Origin: Parcubacteria group bacterium GW2011_GWA2_47_26
GTDB lineage: Bacteria; Patescibacteriota; Patescibacteriia; GWA2-47-26
Length of the DNA: 33,513 nt
NCBI GenBank assembly: GCA_001001705.1
Contig: LCOG01000009.1
Span: 1 to 33,513 of the forward strand
Reading direction: 5' to 3'
The position numbers were made by a program, and so were the translations under genes. Under the pieces are notes generated by a model. The model was not told where the DNA came from and ran no database searches. It saw only the letters and a program-made list of their open reading frames with translations. Positions 26,527-33,513 of the stretch are shown piece by piece; positions within the stretch are counted from its first letter, which is position 1; the number at the start of each line of letters is the position of its first letter.

Positions 26527-28677
26527 CTAGGATTGCTCGTGGGAGACGAGGATCTCGCGGGGTTTGGCGCCGTCGCCGGGACCAATAAAACCTGCCGCCT
26601 CCAAAAGGTCAAGAATGCGCGCGGCGCGGGCGTAGCCGATTTTAAGGCGTCTTTGCAGTAAAGAAGCAGAAGCCTTGCCGGCTTGCAAAATAATTTCTTT
26701 AGCCTCGGCAAGCAGGGGATCGGAATCATCATCTGTAGCGCCGGCGCCATTAAAAATACTGGCGCTGGTTTGAGCGGTGATCTCAACATATTCGGGAGCG
26801 CCCACTTTTCTTAAATACCCCACGACTTTGCGGATTTCCTGGTCAGAAACATAAGCGCCTTGCAAACGTTTTGGTTTGCCAAGTTCTGAACTGATGAAAA
26901 GCATGTCCCCGCGTCCCAGCAATTTTTCCGCTCCGGCAGTATCCAGGATAGTGCGGGAATCTATTAGGGAAGCCACAGAAAAGGCAATGCGCGAAGTGAT
27001 ATTAGCTTTGATGAGGCCGGTAATAACATCTACGGAAGGGCGTTGGGTGGCGAGAATCAGGTGAATGCCGACCGCGCGAGCCATTTGCGCGAGCCGGATG
27101 ATGGCGGCTTCAACTTCAGAGGCGGCGGCGACCATGAGGTCCGCCAATTCATCGACAACAATAATAAGATAGGGCAGGCGTTCCTCGGTCGGTTTTATCT
27201 CGTTATAGCTTTTGAGATCGCGAGCACCTGCGGTGGAGAGAAGCCCGAAGCGCCGCTCCATTTCTATAAGGGCAAAGCGCAGGGCTTGCACAGTTTGTTT
27301 GACGTCAGTGATCACCGGGCTAATCAAGTGGGGAATTTCGTTATAAGAGGGAAGCTCCACGCGTTTGGGATCAATCAAAAGAAGTTTTAAATCATCGGGG
27401 CTGTTTTGATAAAGCAGAGAGACAATAATCGTGTTTAAGCAAACAGTCTTGCCCGAGCCAGTGGATCCGGCCACGAGCAAATGGGGCATACGACCCAAGT
27501 CGGAAATATAAGGCTTGCCCGAGACATCTTTGCCTAGGATAACGGTTAAGGGCGAGGCGCGTTTTTGCCACTCGCTAGATTCCAGAATTTCGCGCAGACG
27601 CACGGTAGAGATTTGTTCATTGGGAACTTCAATGCCTACGAGAGCCTTGCCGGGAATAGGCGCTTCAATGCGGATAGGGTGCGCGGCTAAAGCCAAAGCA
27701 AGATCATTTGAAAGCGCGGTAATGGAGGCGAGCTTAACTCCTTCGGCGGGGCGCAGGGTATATTGAGTGACAGTGGGACCCACCGAGACGTCGCCCATTT
27801 CTACGGCAATGCCAAAATTGCGCAGGGTTTTTTCAATAATTTCTTGACGAGCGCGAATGTTGCCGGAGACGGGTTTGCTGCCATTTTTTTCTAAAAGGTC
27901 AAGGGGCAATTCAATGCGGCCGAGACGCTTGCGAGGCAGGATTTTGAGGCCGCTTGCAAGGGCGGCAGAGGGATCGGATTCGTCTCCTGCCAGTGTTTCA
28001 GGCGATTGTGCGGTATCAGCCGCATCTTCTTTTGAGGCGGCGTCAAGGGGATGCTCTTCAAAGCGCAGTTCCTGCTCTGCAGGTTTTTCGTCATATTCTC
28101 CACTGATCCGCGGTTTAGCAAAAATGTTGCGCAGAGGAATTCCTATTGCCATACAATAACGCAATAATTGTTTAAGGGCGTGGAGCAGTTGTATAAAAGA
28201 CGCGGAGGCCAGCAGGGAAAGCGCAATGAACAAAAGAGCGACTAAAATAACGGCGGTGGCCCAAAAACCGAAGAGCTGATAAAGAGGATAGGCAATAAAC
28301 AATCCGAGATAACCTCCGCCAAGGCCTTGTTCTACGGCGGTAAATCCGGCTCCGCCCGGGTATTGAATAAGATGAGTGAGAGAAACCAAGGATATTGAAA
28401 ATATAATAAGACCAAGAAGAGCGAGGCTGCGCGGAGGAGATTTAGCCAGCAATCCTCCGATGGCGATAAGCAGGAGAGGGAGCAAGGGGCGCAAGGTTCC
28501 AAGCAGTCCGGAGAGCGCGCTGTCAATAAATAATCCAGCGCGGCCAGCGAGGTTAAAATAGGCGAGCAAGGCAAGGCCGGCCAAGGTGAATAAAAAAATC
28601 ATGCCGATTTCGCGTCGGGTTTGCTGGGGGAGTTGTATTTTTTTCTCAAGGCGCGGGCCGCGCCGTTTGCGGGACAT
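26527..28677 (-). CDS. ftsK: DNA translocase FtsK/SpoIIIE
   Basis: N-terminal TM segments; PHLLVAGSTGSGKTVCLNTIIVSLLY; IIVVDELADLM; C-terminal gamma-like winged helix. Confidence 0.97.
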   Translation of the reverse strand: MSRKRRGPRLEKKIQLPQQTRREIGMIFLFTLAGLALLAYFNLAGRAGLFIDSALSGLLGTLRPLLPLLLIAIGGLLAKSPPRSLALLGLIIFSISLVSLTHLIQYPGGAGFTAVEQGLGGGYLGLFIAYPLYQLFGFWATAVILVALLFIALSLLASASFIQLLHALKQLLRYCMAIGIPLRNIFAKPRISGEYDEKPAEQELRFEEHPLDAASKEDAADTAQSPETLAGDESDPSAALASGLKILPRKRLGRIELPLDLLEKNGSKPVSGNIRARQEIIEKTLRNFGIAVEMGDVSVGPTVTQYTLRPAEGVKLASITALSNDLALALAAHPIRIEAPIPGKALVGIEVPNEQISTVRLREILESSEWQKRASPLTVILGKDVSGKPYISDLGRMPHLLVAGSTGSGKTVCLNTIIVSLLYQNSPDDLKLLLIDPKRVELPSYNEIPHLISPVITDVKQTVQALRFALIEMERRFGLLSTAGARDLKSYNEIKPTEERLPYLIIVVDELADLMVAAASEVEAAIIRLAQMARAVGIHLILATQRPSVDVITGLIKANITSRIAFSVASLIDSRTILDTAGAEKLLGRGDMLFISSELGKPKRLQGAYVSDQEIRKVVGYLRKVGAPEYVEITAQTSASIFNGAGATDDDSDPLLAEAKEIILQAGKASASLLQRRLKIGYARAARILDLLEAAGFIGPGDGAKPREILVSHEQS

Positions 28678-28682
28678 ATATT

Positions 28683-28848
28683 ATGGGACTGTTGCCGAAT
28701 GCGCTTTTGAAGCGAAATTTACGAAATTAGAGATAAATTTTTCAGACAAGTTTTGAGGTTTATATGGAATATAAGCCGAAGAATTTTTTGGAAAATTTAG
28801 CCGAATTTTGGGAATTGCAGCCAAAATGGTATTCGGCAACAGTCCCAT
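28683..28848. repeat. MITE-like element, TGTTGCCGAAT family
   Basis: ATGGGACTGTTGCCGAAT ... ATTCGGCAACAGTCCCAT, perfect 18-bp terminal inverted repeats. Confidence 0.85.
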
Positions 28849-28878
28849 TATAAGTATAGCAAAAAATGTGTTCAGGTT

Positions 28879-28922
28879 CAAGGCTAAGCCTTGGTGGAGG
28901 GCGATCCCAAGGCTTAGCCTTG
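28879..28922. repeat. Perfect 16-bp inverted repeat
   Basis: CAAGGCTAAGCCTTGG-TGGAGGGCGATC-CCAAGGCTTAGCCTTG. Confidence 0.85.
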
Positions 28923-28932
28923 TTGCAATAAG

Positions 28933-29364
28933 AAAAGGCTGGGAATGGAACAGCAGACCGCGAAGCGGAAAGATTGAGGAGAGAGATACTCGTCTTGGGA
29001 AGTTCCCCCATAAAAATGGGAGGCTTCCATACCGACGAGGAATCTTTCCGCTGGTGGTCTTTGGGAACTGTTGCAGTCCCCAAGAATTCATCTTAAGGGC
29101 CTGTTGCCAAATACCATTTCTACTGCAATGTCCAGATTTCGGCTGCGGCTTTGCAGAAATGTCTCGACAGATACTGCGTATATGCCTTACGGGACTGTTG
29201 CCGAATATCCATTTTGGCCATTTCTTCCCAAATACGGCTGCGACTCGTTGAAAATTACTCGAAATAGCTCTGCTATTCCTGCGTCATTTCGTTACGAAAG
29301 CGTATTCGGCAACAGGCCCCTTAAAGCGCGTGCTTTAGATGTGCTGTTCCATTCCCAGCCTTTT
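28933..29364. repeat. Large compound foldback element bounded by 23-bp perfect inverted repeats
   Basis: AAAAGGCTGGGAATGGAACAGCA (28933-28955) / TGCTGTTCCATTCCCAGCCTTTT (29342-29364), with other palindromes nested inside. Confidence 0.8.
29191..29319. repeat. Full-length MITE-like element, TGTTGCCGAATA family
   Basis: GGGACTGTTGCCGAATA ... TATTCGGCAACAGGCCC; left 94 bp match 1957-2050. Confidence 0.85.
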
Positions 29365-29371
29365 GATTAGT

Positions 29372-29532
29372 AGACCTGTCCCCAAATAACATTCTGGCTA
29401 ATTCTCCTGATTTTCGGCTACAAACCGTTTCTCGGAATTCGCCGTAATCATCTATTACGCCTCATTTCTGCGAAACAGTTTTCGCTCAAAAATCAGGACA
29501 ATTATCTCAAAAGCTTATTTGGGGACAAGTCT
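29372..29532. repeat. MITE-like element, AGACCTGTCCCC family
   Basis: AGACCTGTCCCCAAATAA ... TTATTTGGGGACAAGTCT (17/18) plus nested inner inverted repeats. Confidence 0.8.
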
Positions 29533-29572
29533 AGTGTAAGAGGAGGCGTTTTTTATGTCAAGCGAGTAAGCG

Positions 29573-29601
29573 TTGACTTTATCTTATAAAAAGCTTACAC
29601 T
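29573..29601 (+). promoter_or_regulatory. Candidate infB promoter
   Basis: TTGACT-N17-TACACT. Confidence 0.5.
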
Positions 29602-29707
29602 GCGAGTACTTGTATGAATTCCGTTAGAGGTAATTAAACAAGGTATTACTTTGCACGAGATTTTCAGAGTGGCAAAACAAGTCTTAAAACTTAACCAGGT
29701 ACGGTCG

Positions 29708-29815
29708 TCCCGTTAGAAGTTCAGGCACGCCATTCATATATGTACGAGGGAAGGCGAAGCCGACTTTGTCTACAGGACATGATAATTGTAAGTAATTCTT
29801 AAACTTCTAACGGGA
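29708..29815 (+). promoter_or_regulatory. Candidate structured infB leader closed by a 14-bp stem
   Basis: TCCCGTTAGAAGTT (29708-29721) / AACTTCTAACGGGA (29802-29815); 3' arm ends on the A of the start codon. Confidence 0.5.
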
Positions 29816-31791
29816 TGAATGTTGCTGAACTAGCGCGCAGGTTGCGCATCTCTCCGCAAGAGCTCAAAGAAAAATTGCCCGAGCTCGGTTTTGATATTGG
29901 CATGCGGGCGATAAAGGTGGATGATCGGACGGCCTGGAGGATTATTGAAAACTGGTCGCAGCTCATGCGCGAGTGGCAAAAAAAGCATGCGGTGGCGGAG
30001 GTGGCGGAGGTGGCAAAGGCGGCGGAGGTGAAACGCGAAGTGATTTTGCCGCCGGTTTTGACGGTGCGCGAATTTGCCGCGCGTTTGGGTTTGCCGATTA
30101 CGCGGGTGATTTCGGAGTTAATGAAAAACGGAATTCTTGCGGCAATGAATGAGAGGATTGATTTTACGACCGCCTCCATTATTGCTCAAGACCTGGGGTT
30201 TGCCGTAAAAGAGCCGGAGGCGCCAGATGTGGCAGGGGCGACAGAGGTGAAGGATGTAATTCGTGAACGGATTGCAAAAGAAGATATGGCCGCGTTGCAG
30301 CCGCGGCCGCCTGTCGTCGTGGTCATGGGCCATGTGGACCATGGCAAGACCAAACTTTTAGATGCGATTCGCAGGACAAATGTTATGGCGGGTGAAGCCG
30401 GCGGAATTACCCAGCATATCGGCGCTTATCAGGCCATACGCCACAACCGCAATATTACCTTCATTGATACTCCCGGACATGAAGCTTTTACAACCATGCG
30501 TAGCCGCGGAGCGCGTATTGCGGATGTGGCTATCTTAGTTGTCGCGGCTGATGACGGAGTCCAGCCGCAGACCCTGGAAGCTTTGAAAATTATTAAAGCG
30601 GCTAAGGTGCCCTATGTGGTGGCGATAAACAAGATGGATAAGCCCGAAGCAGATGCTGATCGCGTGAAGCGCGAGCTTTCGGATAAAGGGGTGATGTCTG
30701 AAGAATGGGGGGGCAAGATTCCGTTTGTGCCTATCTCGGCAAAGCAAGGATCGGGGATAGACGCCCTGCTGGATGTGATTTTGCTCGTAGCCGATCTTGA
30801 TAAGGATAAGATTGTAGCTAATCCTGAAGCACTGGCACTAGGCACGGTAATTGAAGCACACATTGACCCCGGGGAGGGAACTGTGGCAACAGTGTTAGTC
30901 CAAAATGGGAGCCTGCAAAAAAATGATTATCTGGCGATTGGCCGGGCTTTATACGGGCGGGTGCGGGCCATGAAAGATTGGGCCGGTAAAGTCGTGGCAG
31001 TCGCGCCTCCGGGCATGCCGGTTAAGATCTTGGGCTTAAGGGTTGCGCCGGAGGTTGGAGATATTATTGAAGTGCCCAGAGAGGTTAAAGGTTTGGAAAC
31101 CAAAAAAGTGCGGCCGGCTTATAAAGAGGTGGTCAAGCTAGTTTTGACTGCGCCGGTACAGGCTGACGTAGCAGAGAAAGCCATGCTGAATGTTATTGTA
31201 AAAGCGGATGTGCTGGGCTCTTTAGAGGCGATCTTGGCAAGTTTGGAAAAAATACAGCACTCGGAGGTTGGGATTAAGGTGATTGGGCAGGGTTTGGGCA
31301 ATATTACAGAGGCAGAAGTGTTGCAGGCCGCAAGCGCGGGCGCGGTGGTTTATGGGTTTAATGTGGCGGCCTTGCCCCAAGTTAGCGATTTGGCGCGCGA
31401 GAAAGGGGTAGAGACGCGGACTTATAAAATTATTTATGAGCTTTTGAGCAATGTGAAAGCTCGTCTGGAGGCCTTATTGAAGCCAGAGATTATTCGAGAG
31501 ACTCTAGGCAGACTTAAAGTGCTGGCGATATTTCGCACGGAAAAGAATTATGTTATTATGGGGGGGCGTGTGGAAGACGGCAAGGTTTTGATGGGCGGCA
31601 AAGTTGATATTTACAGGGCACAGGAAATGCAGGGCAGTGGAGAGATTGTAGAGGTGCAATCAGCTAAACAAAAAGTGAATGAGGCGCGGGGCGGCTCGGA
31701 GTGCGGCATGAAGATCATAACTCGAGCAGTGATTGAGGTCGGGGATGTACTGGAGGTGTATAGAGAGGAGAAGAAAGAGAGGAAACTATAA
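29815..31791 (+). CDS. infB: Translation initiation factor IF-2
   Basis: [65 protein letters not shown]. Confidence 0.98.
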   Translation: MNVAELARRLRISPQELKEKLPELGFDIGMRAIKVDDRTAWRIIENWSQLMREWQKKHAVAEVAEVAKAAEVKREVILPPVLTVREFAARLGLPITRVISELMKNGILAAMNERIDFTTASIIAQDLGFAVKEPEAPDVAGATEVKDVIRERIAKEDMAALQPRPPVVVVMGHVDHGKTKLLDAIRRTNVMAGEAGGITQHIGAYQAIRHNRNITFIDTPGHEAFTTMRSRGARIADVAILVVAADDGVQPQTLEALKIIKAAKVPYVVAINKMDKPEADADRVKRELSDKGVMSEEWGGKIPFVPISAKQGSGIDALLDVILLVADLDKDKIVANPEALALGTVIEAHIDPGEGTVATVLVQNGSLQKNDYLAIGRALYGRVRAMKDWAGKVVAVAPPGMPVKILGLRVAPEVGDIIEVPREVKGLETKKVRPAYKEVVKLVLTAPVQADVAEKAMLNVIVKADVLGSLEAILASLEKIQHSEVGIKVIGQGLGNITEAEVLQAASAGAVVYGFNVAALPQVSDLAREKGVETRTYKIIYELLSNVKARLEALLKPEIIRETLGRLKVLAIFRTEKNYVIMGGRVEDGKVLMGGKVDIYRAQEMQGSGEIVEVQSAKQKVNEARGGSECGMKIITRAVIEVGDVLEVYREEKKERKL

Positions 31792-31792
31792 T

Positions 31793-32113
31793 ATGCTTAT
31801 GCTTACAGACCAAAATTTCGAAAAAGAAGTTCTTAATTCTAAAGAGCCTGTTTTGGTGGACTATTGGGCGCCATGGTGCGGGCCATGTAAAATTATGGGG
31901 CCGATTGTTGACGAGTTGGCGCAGGAATATAGCGGCAAAGCCATTAAATTTGGCAAGATGAATGTGGATGAAAATAGTATTATTCCGTCAAAATACGGCA
32001 TTATGTCTATCCCAACTTTTATTTTTTTTAAAGATGGAAAACCTCTTGAGCAGTTTATGGGAGTGCAGAAAAAAGAGGACTTAAAGAGAAAGATTGAGGG
32101 CTGGTTGAAATAA
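31793..32113 (+). CDS. trxA: Thioredoxin
   Basis: VLVDYWAPWCGPCKIMGPIVDELA; IMSIPTFIFFKDGK. Confidence 0.96.
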   Translation: MLMLTDQNFEKEVLNSKEPVLVDYWAPWCGPCKIMGPIVDELAQEYSGKAIKFGKMNVDENSIIPSKYGIMSIPTFIFFKDGKPLEQFMGVQKKEDLKRKIEGWLK

Positions 32114-32127
32114 GGTGGAAGACGGGT

Positions 32128-33216
32128 ATGGAAAAGGTGATTATTATTGGCAGCGGCCCGGCTGGTTATACGGCGGCAATATATACCGCGCGAGCAAACC
32201 TCGCGCCGGTTTTATTTGAAGGAGCGGAGCCGGGAGGACAATTGACTACGACATCCGAGGTGGAGAACTTTCCGGGTTTTGCCAAAGGGGTGAGGGGGCC
32301 AGAGATGATGGCGATTTTTAAAGAGCAAGCGGAACGTTTTGGTACGCGGGTGGTGGCGAAGGCGGTAACGGCGGTTGATTTTAGCGGCAGAAGTGACCAA
32401 GCCACTGCCGCAGGCGCAACCCGTGGCTTGGTCACGAGGAGCCGCATTTTTGAGGTTTTTTGCGAAGGGGAACTATATGAGTCTCGTGCGGTCATTATTG
32501 CCACTGGCGCTTCGGCTAAGCGTTTAGGTCTCCCGAATGAAAAGAAATTATATGGCAAGGGGGTTTCGGCTTGCGCAACCTGTGACGGGTTCTTTTTTAA
32601 AGACAAAGTTGTGGCAGTAGTTGGCGGCGGGGATACGGCAATGGAGGAGGCGAATTTTTTAACAAAATTTGCAAAAAGAGTTTATGTAGTACATCGGCGC
32701 GCAGAATTTCGCGCCTCGCCAATCATGCTTGAGCGCGCTCGCAATAATCCGAAGATTGAATTTATCATGAATACGGTGGTGGAAGACATCTTGGGAGTGG
32801 ATGAGGGGCGTGTGACAGGGGTGAGGCTCAAAAATGTAGGGCAGGGGCTTGTCCCCGGCCGCGGCGGGGCACCCGCCTCTCCCGCCGACGGTCGACCATT
32901 CGGTTCTGTGGCACCAGCAGACTCGGCGGGCAGGCAAGGCCCCGCCCTACCATCATTTCAGGATGACAAACGGGTATTGCTTTGCGATGGGGTTTTCGCG
33001 GCGATTGGCCATGAGCCTAATACGAAATTGTTTGCGGGTCAGCTTGAACTGGATCAGAAAGGATATATTGTAACGCGGCAAGGTTCGACCATGACTTCAA
33101 TTGAAGGGGTGTTTGCGGCGGGGGACTGCGCTGATTATAAATATCGGCAAGCTGTTGTTGCCGCGGGCGCGGGTTGCATGGCGGCGATTGATGCAGAGCG
33201 TTGGCTAGAGGAGTGA
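32128..33216 (+). CDS. trxB: Thioredoxin reductase
   Basis: IIGSGPAGYTAAIYTARANL, CATCDGFFFKDKVVAVVGGGDTAMEEA, VFAAGDCADYKYRQAVVAAGAGCMAA. Confidence 0.96.
   Translation: MEKVIIIGSGPAGYTAAIYTARANLAPVLFEGAEPGGQLTTTSEVENFPGFAKGVRGPEMMAIFKEQAERFGTRVVAKAVTAVDFSGRSDQATAAGATRGLVTRSRIFEVFCEGELYESRAVIIATGASAKRLGLPNEKKLYGKGVSACATCDGFFFKDKVVAVVGGGDTAMEEANFLTKFAKRVYVVHRRAEFRASPIMLERARNNPKIEFIMNTVVEDILGVDEGRVTGVRLKNVGQGLVPGRGGAPASPADGRPFGSVAPADSAGRQGPALPSFQDDKRVLLCDGVFAAIGHEPNTKLFAGQLELDQKGYIVTRQGSTMTSIEGVFAAGDCADYKYRQAVVAAGAGCMAAIDAERWLEE
32393..32435. repeat. Inverted repeat inside the trxB coding frame
   Basis: GTGACCAAGCCAC-N17-GTGGCTTGGTCAC, perfect 13-bp arms; related to the polA copy at 3394-3427. 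Confidence 0.85.
32836..32950. repeat. GTAG...CTAC GC-rich palindromic element inside the trxB coding frame
   Basis: GTAGGGCAGGGGCTTGTCCCC ... CGGCGGGCAGGCAAGGCCCCGCCCTAC; inner CCCGCCGA/TCGGCGGG. Confidence 0.75.
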
Positions 33217-33351
33217 AGTGGTCTGGGAGCAAGGTGTTGTGTTTTTGTGCTGACACACGGGAGCATGGGCGTGTCAAATCATTTAACCATGATACCGAAC
33301 CGCATATTGAGGTATACGGAGAGTGCCACAATATGCTTCCAATATGCTTCT

Positions 33352-33399
33352 CTACTCGTCCCGCATTTAGCTCGATCGCGCTAAACACGGGACGAGTAG
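33352..33399. repeat. 48-bp GATC-centred palindrome downstream of trxB
   Basis: CTACTCGTCCCGCATTTAGCTCGATCGCGCTAAACACGGGACGAGTAG. Confidence 0.85.
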
Positions 33400-33416
33400 C
33401 GTTAAGGAAGCATCAT

Positions 33417-33433
33417 GGGCCTGTTGCCAAACA
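33417..33433. repeat. Terminus of a TGTTGCC-type element (other end not in recognisable form)
   Basis: GGGCCTGTTGCCAAACA, cf. GGGCCTGTTGCCAAATA at 29097. Confidence 0.5.
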
Positions 33434-33513
33434 CCGCTTATCCTCACTTCCAATCGCTCCAAACTTGATACAATAAAGATAGGAGTTTAATAAATAATTC
33501 TATCTCTCAGTAT

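Noticed and set aside
28681-29370. Several 76-147 aa ORFs in the ftsK-infB interval
   Set aside because: They read across palindromic repeats on both strands and show no protein-like conservation.
30000-30030. Repeated GTGGCGGAG units in infB
   Set aside because: Ordinary low-complexity Ala/Glu/Val linker in the IF2 N-terminal region.

Overview
The window is a bacterial chromosome segment around the replication origin (rpmH-rnpA-yidD / dnaA-dnaN). Short housekeeping genes, single-copy organisation and the protein sequences suggest a Patescibacteria/CPR (Parcubacteria-like) genome; this placement is inference. Recognised genes: polA, hppA (H+-pyrophosphatase), a LysM/M23 peptidase, an MNT-HEPN pair (HEPN frameshifted), comM/yifB, a NUDIX hydrolase, a LAGLIDADG endonuclease, rmuC, rpsT, holA, yidD, rnpA, rpmH, dnaA, dnaN, a Doc/Fic toxin with a candidate antitoxin, a class A PBP, ftsK, infB, trxA and trxB, plus three tRNAs (Cys, Ala, Arg). 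The most unusual content is a dense set of palindromic repeat families. (i) Small inverted repeats read in frame inside polA and trxB: a shared GTGACCAAG-Y-CAC hairpin, in the same reading phase in both genes, and GTAG...CTAC REP/BIME-like units. This resembles Rickettsia palindromic elements. (ii) GATC-centred palindromes, two of which flank a solitary PaaX/Cas2-like gene as near-identical 38-bp copies, and two others share a conserved, covarying architecture. (iii) MITE-like elements with TGTTGCCGAATA termini, clustered and nested between ftsK and infB. Other points are a strongly GC-rich orphan gene (4797-5918), a possible sRNA (22982-23143) and a possible structured leader on infB. No CRISPR array, rRNA or recognisable transposase gene was seen.
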